A stretch of 64,000 bases of DNA from Selaginella moellendorffii (lineage: Eukaryota > Streptophyta > Lycopodiopsida > Selaginellales > Selaginellaceae): the NCBI RefSeq assembly GCF_000143415.4, contig NW_003314300.1, positions 290,908-354,907 of the forward strand, given 5' to 3'. The notes below the pieces were generated by a model. The model did no database searches and had not been told where the DNA came from. It was given only the letters and a program-made list of their open reading frames with translations. A program made the translations under genes and the position numbers. Shown here piece by piece: positions 1-11,039 of this stretch (position 1 is its first letter; every line of letters starts with the position of its first letter).

Positions 1-18
1 CTATTCTTTCACCTGGAG

Positions 19-2480
19 TTAGAGATGACAGGATCCCAGCAAAAGGTCGAACATGGCGTTGGGTGTAAGAAGTGTGGTTCCTCCCATCAACAATTCATCG
101 AAATCTCCCTGCAAGGCTCTCGCCTCCCGCACCTGGAAAACAATATCATTTCTTGCAACGATTCTACTCCGATGATACCTCGACGGCGTTGAAGCCCCCG
201 ATTACAAAAACAAGCAGAACTTTGTGGTCGGAAAGCTTGTGTTTTGCCTGAAAAGAGACAATGTTAGAACGCTTTCAAGACTGTTAGTCATTGCTACCTG
301 TCCAAGCCCGAACCTTCCCAGTCCACTTTTGAGAAAGCGTCCCACTGTGGAGGAGTGGTGTTTCAATCCGGGGATGTCACTGTTCGACAACACCAGCGAC
401 AGAAGCTCGTTGATTACTCCCCGATGAGTTCCAAGGAGGCGTGTCTCCCTCAGTGGATAATGCGTTCTCGCTGCAGCAACTCTGTGTAGAGCATTGAATA
501 GTTCTTGGATCCTGTCGTTTAACTCCAGCTTCAACTGCATCTGTGAATATTCTTGCTGATCGTTGTCTTCCCAACTCTCCCATTGATCTTCGGACCAGTC
601 ATCGGGACTGGAAATCTGATTTTGAGCCTTGGTCTTTTCCTTTTCCCAGTGCATTTCAAGTGCATTCTCCAAGCCTTTCAAGAAGTCCAGCGACGGTTCC
701 GCTGGACCTTTGAGAATCGCATCCGTTACTGCTTCCTTTAAGCTACGTTCTTCCTCCCAAGAGAATGGACCACCTTCCTTCGTACTATATTCTCCAGCGA
801 GCGCGTATCCCACAATGAGTATGGTCAAGGCGTCCCTCAGAGATAGCACGCTGTGATCCGAGGTACTTTGCCTGATTAGATCTTCGAGCTGAGAAGCAAG
901 AGTTTCAATCCCATCTGCAGCACTGATACCGAGTACCCTCTCAGCACTTGCAAATGCCTCCCACTGTGTAACTCGTGCTGCCGTGGTTACTTCCGCAGCA
1001 GCCTTTCCCAGTTGAACAAGACCCGCTTGTTTCAAACCAGCTGAACTGTTGAACAAGGTGGTAGCCAACGAGAAAAGCTCCTTGGAGTTCGTAACCAAAC
1101 GCGATTTTCCCGACACTTCAACCTCTTCCTGCCTTAAGATATCCTGGATCCAGTTTCTGACGAGTAGAGCACCGTCCTTTGCTCTCTTCTCGAATAGTAT
1201 GTCCAGTCGATTCACTCCCTGGAAGTCCCACGCTGTGCAAAGTGAACCAGCAATTTCATAAGTTGTCTCGTCACTGGTTTCAAGGACGAAGGACTTTTCT
1301 TCCTCTAATGTCGGTATTCGAACGTCCATTGATGGCCTTTTGACGGAAGCAGTGCTTTCTTGGTGTGTCTGACGGGGAAGAAACGAATAGATCTTGTCAA
1401 CCAACGAATCTCCATGGCTGGCGGGTGTTATAAGATCGAGAGAACGGTCCAACAGCAGCAGGCCAGCAGTCTTTTTAGCTCGTCCGAAGCCATCACCAGA
1501 GATCTCCGTCAGCTGCTTGCCAACCAGATGTGCCAGTGGACCCAAGCTGAAGATGTCGAACTTCAGATCGAGCTGCAAAAGAAAGAAAAGTTCACAAGAG
1601 AAAACTGAAGAGAAGAGCCTTGAAGTACCTGTCCAGCGAGATCATGGAGAAAATGCGCGTGAAGTGTAGCTCCGGCAGGAGGGAGCTCATCCTCGTCCCA
1701 AGCCAAACCATTGTCGTAAGCTGGTAGTCCGGCACTTAGAAACGAAACCTCTCTTTTGGAGCTGAGAGGAGCCGTGGCAAACGCTGCGGAGGAAGGAAAC
1801 ACGAACACTCTCGGAGTTACTGCGCAGCACAGCATCGGCAAGTGCTTCACAGTAACAGAAGGACCGCTTGAATTCTCAAGCCTCTCCTCGGGAGTGAGAG
1901 CTTTGAGAACATCTTGGAGCAAGAGGTCTTTGTACTCGGTGAAAGCATCGGTTCCCAGCGGAGTATCTCCACAGTTCGAGTGAGCATCCTGCGAGGGACG
2001 GACTTATAAGAAAGACTCGAAGAAGAGAAAGATGAAAAGAACTTTACCTGTGAGATCGAAGAGAGTATAACGAAATGCTGGATCTTCGCATGAGTACGAA
2101 TGCAGCGCAAAACATAGCGATGGGAATCGCTCAGCAGCTGCGACGTCACGATCACAATCCTCGAGAGCTCCTCCACAACTCCATTCCACACAACTGTCTA
2201 AGATCACAGCATTTTCAGTGATCACGCATAGAATTTCACCATACCTCGTCGCAGGCCGACGCATTCTCTAGCTGACACACACCCCGCGCTCCGAGCTGCA
2301 GCAAGAATGGAAGCCCGCCTAGAAAATGGAACGCTTCCAGCGCTCCATCGTCCAGATACACCAAGGCGCCTTGCAAATCCTCGGCTTCCTGGACAAATCC
2401 ATCACAACAAGATCCAAATCGCGATCGATTTCTACCTCGCCAAGGCACTGCTGGCCCGCCTTCACCAGATCGATCGCCAT
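19..2480 (-). CDS. SCFD2-like Sec1/Munc18 (SM) family protein
   Basis: Seven exons read by eye: 2480-2436, 2388-2245, 2197-2048, 1988-1629, 1572-298, 247-179 and 132-19. They join in frame to a 718-residue protein. Introns are 46-59 nt, all GT-AG and all phase 0. The N-terminal part has a motif LVYLDDGALEAFHFLG followed by LGARGVCQLEN. The C-terminal part has HSSTVGRFLKSGLGRFGLGQ and then VLLVFVIGGFNAVEV, the pattern of plant Sec1 family domain-containing protein 2. SM proteins bind SNAREs in vesicle fusion, and the SCFD2 branch is poorly studied. The start at 2480 is chosen because it is the only ATG that splices into the conserved N-terminus. The unspliced frame opens only with TTG. A separate 139-bp spacer divides it from the upstream SEC13 stop codon on the same strand. 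Confidence 0.85.
2389..2435 (-). other. 47-nt first intron of the SCFD2-like gene
   Basis: Donor GAG|GTAGAA and acceptor TTTGTCCAG|GAAGCC restore the frame between the only usable ATG (2480) and the conserved N-terminal motif. Without this splice the conserved frame has no ATG. The second intron of the gene (2244-2198) is also 47 nt. Confidence 0.75.
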
Positions 2481-2619
2481 CAAACCCCTCCAAGAATCGA
2501 AATATTTCTAGGGCTCTTGAGCATTTTAGGGTTCATGCTTTTTAACTTTGTAAAAAAATAAACATAGAACAAATGGTTCCAGCCCACACAGGAGAGAAAA
2601 CTTTTTACCACGGTAACTT

Positions 2620-3585
2620 TCACTGGATGGTATTTACTTGACTCCACTCCCCATCCACGGCCTCCTTCCAGAGCGTCACACTGTTGGTAGCATCGGCCAC
2701 TGCCAAGATATTCCCAGTGAGAGACCAGCTCGCTCGCCACACCGGCGATTTAAAATCGTGGAGGAGCTGCCCTTGCCACTGATCGCCCTCGCGCCCCTGC
2801 GTCCAAATCACCACAGTTCCATCCTGGGAAGCGCTGGCGATGGTGTTCTTGGGGAGCCCCAGATTTGGAGCCCAGGCGACGTCTCTCACCCAGTCGCTGT
2901 GCATCGAGAGCGGCGGGAAGCAATCCATCTTCCAGTGCCCATCCGCGAATTTCCACACCTTGACGGTGTTGTCACATCCCCCGGAGACGAGCTTCTGGAT
3001 CAAGCCCGCGCGGCCATCGCCCAGGAGAGATCCGGGCGACGCCGAGGGAGCCCAGGACACCGAGGTGACGCCCACCGGATGGGCTTGCTGGATCTTCACC
3101 CTGTCCCAGGATCCATCCGGCTTGTTCGTGAGCACCGAGATCGTTCCATCCGAGGAGCCGCAAGCCAGGCAGAGGCCGAATTCGTGGGGCGCCCAGGCGA
3201 TGCTATTCACCGACGCTTCGTGCTCCTTGAAGACGTGTGCCTGGATCCACTGGTTCTCGGCGCCCTCTTTCCAGATGATCACCTTGGCATCGTAGGAGCA
3301 CGAGGCGAGGATGGATCCAAACTTTGGATGGCCCCAGCAGATCTGCCACACCGGGCCGTCGTGCCCGCTCAGCGTCGCCAGCAAGTGCTCACCTTGGGAT
3401 CCCTGCGGCACGGAGAAAACCCTGATGGATCGATCCGATGAGCACGTCGCCAGGCGCTTGCCGTAGTAATCCATCTGCGCGTCGTGGACAATGTCGGTGT
3501 GGCCAGATTCGATGCTGTGCGACGACGGCAACTTCTCTCCCGAAGGGACTGGGGACGCATTCACTGCCGCCATCGCTGCCGCCAT
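2620..3585 (-). CDS. SEC13: SEC13, WD40 subunit of COPII coat and nuclear pore
   Basis: Single-exon gene for 321 residues. It reads as a six-bladed WD40 propeller, with motifs such as HDAQMDYYGKRLATCSSDR near the N-terminus, CSYDAKVIIWKEG, SGGCDNTVKVWKF and SASQDGTVVIWTQ. The C-terminus ends VTLWKEAVDGEWSQV. This order and spacing match eukaryotic SEC13 (usual length about 300-320). The protein pairs with SEC31 in the outer COPII coat that buds vesicles from the ER, and with a Nup in the nuclear pore Y-complex. The ATG at 3585 is chosen. A second ATG four codons in (3573) is also possible. The reading frame stays open upstream to 3660, but only because it runs through a tRNA-like sequence, so that extension is rejected. 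The SCFD2-like gene follows on the same strand after 139 bp. Confidence 0.93.
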   Translation of the reverse strand: MAAAMAAVNASPVPSGEKLPSSHSIESGHTDIVHDAQMDYYGKRLATCSSDRSIRVFSVPQGSQGEHLLATLSGHDGPVWQICWGHPKFGSILASCSYDAKVIIWKEGAENQWIQAHVFKEHEASVNSIAWAPHEFGLCLACGSSDGTISVLTNKPDGSWDRVKIQQAHPVGVTSVSWAPSASPGSLLGDGRAGLIQKLVSGGCDNTVKVWKFADGHWKMDCFPPLSMHSDWVRDVAWAPNLGLPKNTIASASQDGTVVIWTQGREGDQWQGQLLHDFKSPVWRASWSLTGNILAVADATNSVTLWKEAVDGEWSQVNTIQ

Positions 3586-3607
3586 AGCCCCAACTCCCGA
3601 GCTCCAA

Positions 3608-3668
3608 ACCCTAGCTCGAGGGTAGGCTCTTAACCTTGTGGTCGTGGGTTCGAACCCCACGGTCGGCG
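3608..3668 (+). pseudogene. Degraded tRNA-Lys(CTT)-like sequence
   Basis: The 3' half is that of a nuclear tRNA-Lys: anticodon loop CTCTTAA, a variable loop, a perfect T arm GTGGGTTCGAACCCCAC and an acceptor 3' strand GGTCGGCG. The 5' half is broken. The D-arm is only partly recognisable (TAGCTCGAGGGTAG), about 8-9 nt expected before the anticodon stem are missing, and the 5' acceptor strand does not pair. It sits head-to-head with SEC13, 23 bp from its ATG, so it overlaps the SEC13 5' UTR or promoter. It could also be the tRNA-related head of a SINE. No SINE body was recognised. Confidence 0.6.
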
Positions 3669-4026
3669 AAATCTCAGCGATGCATTGTTTGTGTGGCCTT
3701 TTGCTTGTTTGCGCTGCGCTTGGGGTATGCGGGCATAGTTTTGTTCTCGCTCCGTTCTAGCCTCCAGAACTTCTGCGTTTACTCACAGGCCGGGCTCTCA
3801 CGAAAAGGCTGATCGATTTCATCCGCGGCCCAGAAGTAGAAGTGAAAGAGATTGGAGCAGCGGCAACCTATACGTGTGGATTTCGGCATATCATCAGACC
3901 GCCCGGCACTACCAGCCTGCGTGACGCCGTGAGATACCTCTCTCAGGACGACCACTGCATGATTTTCCTCGATGCTGAAAATGCTTGTTAAGCATTCGGA
4001 CGCAGCTCTGTTACAGAGCTTTGTGC
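3669..4026. other. Spacer with possible plus-strand coding remnant
   Basis: From an acceptor-like CTCACAG at about 3787 a plus-strand frame runs to about 3990 (ALTKRLIDFIRGPEVEV and DDHCMIFLDAEN). It then continues in another frame as LLQLPEFPLADKLVLYLPC to about 4108. The composition looks coding and there is one frameshift. The start of the segment faintly resembles the second exon of the unrecognised gene at 18.7-20.2 kb. This may be a decayed exon pair. Confidence 0.25.
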
Positions 4027-4437
4027 TCATATTGCTTCAACTGCCCGAGTTTCCACTGGCTGATAAATTGGTGCTCTACTTGCCGTGTGGGAAAGATTTC
4101 CATGCGTGACAATAGTAGTGGATGACAACGGGAGTGCAATTCCGAGGGAGAGTAGTGCTGCAGAAGTGCTAGTGCAGTTTGTGAGTGTCTGCGATGTCTC
4201 ACAACACACAGTGCTAGTCCAGTCCAGCCGATCTGAATTATGTTGTTGTCCTGTCTCTAGCTTCATGAAGACAATCGCACCTGCCAATTCTGAATGTGCA
4301 TACTCAAGCAATAGCTTTGGATTTGTACCAGTCACATGCCAATCCACTTGATCCATTTCGATATTGTAAAGTTTGCAGAATTCTACGAGCTCCAGTCCCT
4401 GTGATGAAACTGACAAGTCAAGTTCTTTGATCTCCAA
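4027..4437 (-). pseudogene. Relic of the unrecognised gene family found at 18.7-20.2 kb
   Basis: An open minus-strand frame without an ATG start. It carries LELVEF, eight residues, then DQVDW. The gene at 18725-20247 has ELVEF, eight residues, DQVDW at the start of its third exon, so the spacing is identical. No other similarity is strong enough to name a function. The frame loses coding character after about 4200. I read it as one leftover exon of that family. The strand is supported by the shared motif, although the plus strand also has an open frame here (4085-4351). Confidence 0.45.
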
Positions 4438-4529
4438 CTTTTCTACTGCATGGGGAACTCATTCAGTGTCAAGAAGCCTGCAGTCACTGTGAAGGTTTTT
4501 GACAGAGAGATATTAGTGAGTCTTCTTTG

Positions 4530-4640
4530 TTCTTACACAACACACCTTGCCAAGGGCTTCTTGTTCTGTCTGCTAGCATAGTGCACTTGATCCCCATTTG
4601 TCCCATGGTATTAGAGTTGGGATAGCACTATGGAAGGAAT
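4530..4640 (+). mobile_element. 3' end fragment of a Copia polyprotein
   Basis: The sequence from about 4553 (GGGCTTCTTGTTCTGTC, then about 35 more matching positions) is repeated with a few differences at 13799-13850, just after the Copia RNase H relic. One frame reads LPRAS followed after a stop by LDPHLS, as at the C-terminus of Copia polyproteins. It is a short relic, with no flanking LTR defined. Confidence 0.4.
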
Positions 4641-6940
4641 GAAAGTAGTCTCTCATGCAACATGAGGAAGAATTTTATATCTCACTTATATATGGATGGT
4701 ATATATACATAAAAATTACTATCACATGGGCATAATTACATACCACATCATCTCTACCTCTAACATTCCTATTCATGATTAGGTGAAGCTTGAACCTAAG
4801 CTTGAATTGTGCCTAGTTTGAGATGATGAGTTTGGAGAGTTGATAAGAAAAATATATGAAAAACTCATTAATCAATTACCCAAAACTTGAATTTTGGTCT
4901 TGGCCTTGCTCTTGAGTGCTGTTATGACTTCAATTCAGCCATTAGCATATTAGTTTTGGCTGTGAATTACTACATATAAAAAATCAAATGGAATAACTCA
5001 TATATAAAAGTTTAAATATAAAAGGAAATGGCCCACAAATAAAAATGCATGGTCTTTGGATATTTAGGGTTAGTATTGGGCTATATGACCTAGAGCTTGT
5101 TTTTGAATCTTGACTCAATTTTTTATGTAGGTTGTTGAAATTTTTCAATCTCTCATTAACTTTATACTTTGTTTGTTGCTTGTTACTCACCACCTCGACA
5201 TAGCCTAGCCTAGTGACTTGATTTAACACTTCAAACATCTAACACATCCAAAAGTATTGCAAAAAAGATTGTAATTAAAAGGCTTGTCACTAATCTCTTG
5301 GCCAATAAATGCCATGCTAGGCTTAAAAAGTCAATTGCTCTAATACTATAAAAGCAACTGAGAGATGTGCATATGAGAAGGAAAAACTTTATATCTCAAC
5401 TACATATCATCTCTACTTCTAACAACATTTATGAATTCAAGGGAGAAGGTTTTGAGGGATTTAAGATTCATTATAAATTGTACCTATTGTTTTATAGTTT
5501 AGTGAGGATTGTAGATGGAATATAACTAATTTTCCCAAAAAAAAATTTTCTAAATAAAGATATTAGATAAAGATGTTAAATAAAGAAATAGAGTAATTTC
5601 CACAAAAAATCATGAATGAATTCAATATTGTTTGAGTTTGCTATTTAAAATATTTGAACCCAGAGCCAGTAATAAAACACTTTACATAACATGCCATACA
5701 AAACATATAAAGCTCAAACCATAATCCACTCATATACTACTTAATTATCTTTTTTTATTATTTTTTCATCATGGTTCTTTTCTTCCCCTTTTTCCTTATT
5801 TTTCTCTTCTTCATTGTCATTTTCTCTAAGAGGAGATCCATATAGTATTAAATATTTAGAATTCTTTGCCATTTAGTTTTAACATTTAGTTTGTCCAAGT
5901 CAATTTTCAACATTCTCATCCTATCTTTCCCCAAATGATTTAGAAATTATGTATTTACTTTAATATATATATAAGCTTCTTTAAATTGGCAAAAAAAAGA
6001 GAATTTTTTGCCTTGGATTAGATTAAGTTTCAAGTACTCCAATTCCTCTCACATGGAGAGGCACATACACAGTAACTAAGCATATGTCATATTATCTTTC
6101 TAAGCTTAAGCATCTCATATCCATACAATTTTCACCAATTAATAAAATATTTTCTTTTATTATGGCTTTGTGCAAGAGGCTTTGTAATGGCTCTCCCTTT
6201 TTAGCCTCTAAATATATTGAATTATTCATCAAGTTTATTTATTAGATTGAAATCTCCTTTAATGTATAAAGTCATGTATTTTTGTTAATTTATATACATT
6301 TCTCTATCCAAAAGAGTATCTAAAAAAGTTGGATTCAAGACATATATTGCACCATGCAAGATACTATGCATCATAAACCATCAACCTTCACCTTTAATTC
6401 TATATTAACAATGAAATTTATGATTATATTCACTTTTACAGCAACTTTTTTTTTTCTTTTTTGCTACCTCCATAAGTCCTTCTATCATTCTTTCCATTAC
6501 TTCAAAAATTAGGCCAAATATAACTTCTTTTTAATTTTCTAGATGTAGCATTTTCAATATCAGAGCTATTATAATTAAAAACTCTAAGCATTTAGTTCAA
6601 AAAATATCATTACCTTTAGCATATTATATTCACTTTAAAACTTCCACTCCTAACTCATGACCATGCGTCTCAAACCTCCCATAAATTTAGCATTTAGAAG
6701 CTAGCTCATGAAATGAACATATAGGTAAAATAAGTTTGAGTTGGTCACAATAACTTTTTAGAATTAAACTTTCAATACATTGTAAAAACTTTTAAGTTTT
6801 TTATAATAAAAGTAATGATTTTTTTTTATAAAGATATGAGAAGAGACACCTAGTGATTTAATATCCTCCAAGACAAATTTAGCATATAATAAACACATTA
6901 ACAATGCAAAATTTGAAGAAATTCCTTCTTAAAACGTAAG
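4641..6940. other. AT-rich spacer with decayed repeats, no gene seen
   Basis: Very AT-rich. A motif of the form TTTATATCTCA...ATCATCTCTAC...TCTAACA occurs at about 4675-4767 and again at 5390-5427. A TATTAGAGC-like primer-binding motif on the minus strand lies beside the second copy. This could be a small decayed LTR element of about 0.8 kb, but its ends are unclear. The short minus-strand open frame at 4984-5238 has low-complexity composition and no recognisable motif. Confidence 0.3.
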
Positions 6941-6945
6941 TTTAT

Positions 6946-7130
6946 AAGTTTGGACTTTCCGAAAGGTCACCCAACCTAATATTATTCGAACCTAAGGATA
7001 CTTAACCCTAAATATTTTAATACCCTTAACCGATTGGAAAAAGGGGTGAATTTTTGTTCATGGGCCCTTTCCTTTTATATTTAAACTTTTATAGATTGTT
7101 TCTCGAGTAGTTCCCTTTGGTTGCTTATAA
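6946..7130 (+). repeat. Dispersed repeat, copy 1
   Basis: A segment starting AGTTTGGACTTTCCG and containing CCTAATATTATTCGAACC and CATGGGCCCTTTCC is repeated at 7325-7500 with many substitutions. Diverged inverted copies are visible near 12178-12330 and 4985-5120. It is probably part of an LTR family, as a TGGTATCAGAGG primer-binding motif follows at 7647. Confidence 0.5.
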
Positions 7131-7324
7131 TTTACTATGCTTTCTTGTAAGTTCATGCCCTCGTGAACGGAAGCTGAGAGCCATAGCTCTCCCAAGAGCC
7201 TCACTCTCTTAACACCCTACCCATCAAATCAAGCCCAATTGGAGCAAATTAGACCTGCCAGATGTCAATCAACATATAGTATAATTCCCTTAGCTAATTA
7301 ACAAAGTCAAACCCAAGACCTTTT

Positions 7325-7500
7325 TGATACCAAATGTAAACTTCTGAGTTTGGACTTCCCGGGAAGTCATCCAGCCTAATATTATTCAAACCCAAGGATG
7401 TTTAATCTTAAATATCCCAAAACTTTTAACTAATTGAAAAAAGAGGTGCACTCTTATTCATGGGCCCTTTCCCTTTATATTTATGTAGTGAATGTGATCA
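7325..7500 (+). repeat. Dispersed repeat, copy 2
   Basis: Direct, diverged copy of the segment at 6946-7130. It has the same order of landmarks (TTTGGACTTCCCG, CCTAATATTATTC, CATGGGCCCTTTCCC). Confidence 0.5.
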
Positions 7501-7646
7501 TGGGATGAGATTTGGATATATTGTCACCATGGATTCTTGGAACTTTAGGAGATAAATGGGGATAAAATAACCATTAAGGGCTCTTTTATCAAGCAATTGC
7601 TTCTTTTTTAGTTGGCTTAAGGGGGGAGAGATAGGGTGTGCTACAT

Positions 7647-7659
7647 GTGGTATCAGAGG
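7647..7659 (+). promoter_or_regulatory. Retrotransposon primer binding site (tRNA-iMet type)
   Basis: TGGTATCAGAGG, the complement of the initiator-tRNA-Met 3' end, stands directly after a segment ending GTGCTACATG. A GGGTTCAATTCC motif follows 14 nt later, as in several Copia elements. This supports an LTR ending near 7645, but a matching downstream LTR was not found. Confidence 0.5.
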
Positions 7660-7774
7660 AAATAGCACGGGTTCAATTCCTATTGATTATAGGCTATTTA
7701 AAAATATAATATACCCTTGAGCAAAGTATATTTCTATCCCTAAATTTGAAATTGTATATATTAGTCAATAGTTA

Positions 7775-8230
7775 ATGAGGACATTAACATCTTTTGAAGG
7801 GGGGGTGTGAATGAGGACATTAACATCTTTGAAGGGGGGTGTGAATGAGGACATTAACATCTTTGAAGAAGGGGGGGGGGGGGGGGGGGGGTGGTGTGAA
7901 TAAAGACATTAACATCTTTGAAGGGGGGGTGTGAATGAGGACATTGACATCTTTGAAGAAAGGGGGTGTGAATAAGGACATTGACATCTTTGAAGAAGGG
8001 GTGAATCATATGATCATGGAAGGGGTTGTTACTCAATAGTCAATAAGGATTGTCACCATAGATAGTCAATAAGGATTGTCACCGTAAATCCTTGGAACCT
8101 TGGTAGATAAATGGGGATAAAATAACATCTTTGAAAGGGGGGTGTGAATGAGGACATTGACATCTTTAAAGAAGGGGGGTGTGAATGAGGACATTGACAT
8201 CTTTGAAGAAGGGGTGAACCATGTCATCAT
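7775..8230 (+). repeat. G-rich minisatellite, about 33-40 bp units
   Basis: Units of the form GAATGAGGACATTAACATC, then TTTGAAG and a G run, then TGT, occur at least six times in 7775-8000 and again in 8120-8210. One unit has a run of more than 20 G (about 7868-7891). Between and after the blocks a second motif containing AGTCAATAAGGATTGTCACC and AGATAAATGGGGATAAAATA is repeated. The short open frame over it is just the repeat read as protein. Confidence 0.85.
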
Positions 8231-9930
8231 GGAAGGGGTTGTTATTCAATAGTCAATAAAAATTGTCACTGTAGATAATCAATAAGGATTTTCACCGTAG
8301 ATCCTTGGAACCTTGGTAGATAAATGGGGATAAAATAGCTATTAAAGGCTCTCTCATCAAGTAATTGCCCCTTTTCTAGTTGGCTTAAGGGGAGAGAGAT
8401 AAAGTGCATCGTAGATCTTTAAAACCTTGGTAGATAAATGGGGATAAAATAGCCACTAAAGACTCTCTCATCAAACAATTGCTCTTTTTCCAGTTAGCTT
8501 AAGGAAAAAAAGATAAAGTGCACTATAATTTAAACTCTTATGGATCATCTCTTGAATCACTCCCTTTGGTTACTTATACAAAATTATGCAATTTAATGCA
8601 TTACTAGTGACAATATTATCCATGTAAACCTCCATAATCAATGGATAAAGCTAGTCCCAAAACCATTTCCCAATTTTCTTATTTATTTTAGCATCAATAA
8701 CTTTGATATATAGAACTATCAACTAAGCAAACCATAAAGTTAATTATTGACCACTGTTTTAAATTAAACAAAATATTAACGACAATAGTACCGCTATATT
8801 CACGTCATTATTTTTGCTAAAATGCAAACCTTTTATTTAAATTTTGTATTTGGGGCTCCTATCAGCACCTTATACAACCAAAATCCCATCATTTGAAGGA
8901 AATTGAATAATATTAAATAGAATATTATTTATGAAAAGAAACATAGCAATAAAGTTTTCAAAAGTTTGGTAATGAGTTTTAACAAGCAAGTCCTCTAAAC
9001 TCCCATTTTGAAAATACTTTTTTATAGTGGAAGTAAATCATTTTATGCTAATAGAGGTGCCATTAAAAGCAAATACCTATTATAATTACCCACTCTAGTA
9101 AGATATTGAAATTTTAATATTGCTTACTAATTCAACTTTATCATCTACAACCATAAATATAAAAAAGGCTTCCTTAGCTCTTTTTTTTATATTAGCCAAC
9201 ACCACACCTTTACAAACTTTAATTGTTTATATTTCATAAGTTCAAGATGAGCTTTAATCGTTTTGGGACCTCTTCTATTGCTTTTGTCACATAAATTGCA
9301 TTTCTATTATAACATTTTTTTGCCATATATATAACTTTTTCCATAATTAACATAATATTATTGCCTAATATTTTTTGGTGTTTAGCATTGCTTATAATGC
9401 TAAATCATGATCCCTTCTATACTCACACTCACAATTATAAGTTATAAAAAAAAAATTTACATTTTTTTTGGACTAATTATACAAATTGAACGTATTTGTC
9501 AAATGTGTTTATGAACATTTGTTTTGTATCTTGAACATATTCAATTGCAACACTGAACACTATTAAGTGCGTGATTAAAACATTTGGGATTCGAAGGTTA
9601 AAAGGAGCATTGCAATATGCTTATCCTCAAATGGTTTTTTTACTACTCCATCAATTCCTAGTCCACTACAATAACATTTTAGAAATGGTTGAGCAACACT
9701 TAGAGTGGGATGAATGTTTTCAATATTCATTTATAAATTTACTCCCTCAAGCTAGAGGAAAATAGCAATATCCAAACTCACATTACCAAACTCTAATGCT
9801 TTTTCACACAGTTTGTATCTACTAAGATGAAACACTATTTCAAAGATGAATAGTAAAGGTTGTGGCTTTATAAATCCCTATTAACTAGCTGGAAGAATGC
9901 TACTTCTCCTATTAAAGATAAATACCATCA
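8231..9930. other. AT-rich repeat debris, no gene seen
   Basis: Contains further diverged copies of the motif AGTTGGCTTAAGG...GAGATAAAGTGCA (8370-8410 and 8490-8525), also present at 7608-7640, so these are pieces of the same LTR family. A short plus-strand frame at 9571-9765 (FLLLHQFLVHYNNILEMVEQ) may be a gag remnant of the Copia relic downstream, but this is weak. Confidence 0.3.
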
Positions 9931-10218
9931 ATGCTTTATTTCGTTAAAATGGGACTTATTTAGTAAAGTGGGACATTTATTAGCATGTGTCCACATGCCA
10001 TTTCCTAGTACTTAATTAATATTTATTAATATTTCTATCAGTTTTTTAATTTATTTTTTTATATTTCACAATATTATAACACAAAATCATATGAAAAGTT
10101 TTTAATTTATAAATTATAAAGTTAAAACTTCAATTTTTTATTGTTGTTATAAAAATGGCATGTGGCCACACACCATAAGTGGGATAATGAAAAGTCCCAC
10201 TTTAACGAAATAAAGCAT
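9931..10218. mobile_element. MITE-like element with about 75-bp terminal inverted repeats
   Basis: The left end ATGCTTTATTTCGTTAAAAT (9931 on) is matched inverted by the right end, which closes with CGAAATAAAGCAT at 10218. Inside the ends, GGGACTT and CACATGCCATTT also pair, so the inverted repeats extend for about 75 bp on each side of an AT-rich core. The total length is 288 bp and no transposase is present. ATCA adjoins both ends and may be the target duplication, but this is uncertain. The superfamily was not identified. Confidence 0.65.
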
Positions 10219-11039
10219 ATCAGGAGTCTTTTCAATATTAATGCTATATGGAGTGATAAAATAGAAATGCTATAGGTTATATATGCTTTACAAGTTCCTA
10301 GTGATGCCAAGGTGGCAAAACTATATTTAACAAATAATGCCTAGAAAGGGTAAAATTCTGAGGCATTTGAGGATGTGAAGCTTAAATTTGTCAAAAATCA
10401 ATGCACTCGTTACTTGGAAATGGGCTATTAAATTTAAGATTATACTTTTCTAAAGTTTGTCAAATGACTGGTTACTACAGTGAAAACTAATTTGTTCAAG
10501 AGCAATGAAATTACCATGGAAAATGAGGTTAATAAGGACTCTACAATATAGAGGTAGTTGCAACACTAAGTAGGTGACTCTTAGATTTTGGTTGTACTAT
10601 TTTTATTGGCAATAAGAAGCGTCTTTTTTAGTATTACATTGGAAATATAATGTTCAATTAAGCAATAATACCATTATCCTTATGGAAGGCATTAAACAAT
10701 TTTAACTTTTATTTGATCATGAGAGGATTATAGCATTTGATGGTGCCACTTTGCGATAAAATATAATTTCGATCACTAAAATATGTATCAAAATATAATG
10801 ATAATCTTTAATACAAAAGAAGTATCTTTGGTTAACTTTAATGACTTTAATATGCTTAGTACATAATTACTTCATGAGTAATGCATAGGAGACTTGTATA
10901 AAATTATCATTACCTACTCAATTTAAGCCTTTCAAATTGTGGAAATAAATTCTTATGTTAAGCTTTAACACAAAAGACTTGGTCATATGTATTACCAATC
11001 TCTTCAATAAATGAAATCTCAAGACATTGTTATTGAATT

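Noticed and set aside
2638..3441. 267-residue plus-strand frame opposite SEC13
   Set aside because: It is the antisense shadow of the WD40 repeats and has no domain of its own.
3586..3660. N-terminal extension of SEC13 beginning MGFEPTTT
   Set aside because: These codons are the antisense of a tRNA-like T arm and do not resemble any SEC13 N-terminus. The ATG at 3585 is sufficient.
7775..8230. Possible CRISPR-like array
   Set aside because: Regular repeats are present, but the spacers are not unique and the setting is a eukaryotic nuclear minisatellite.
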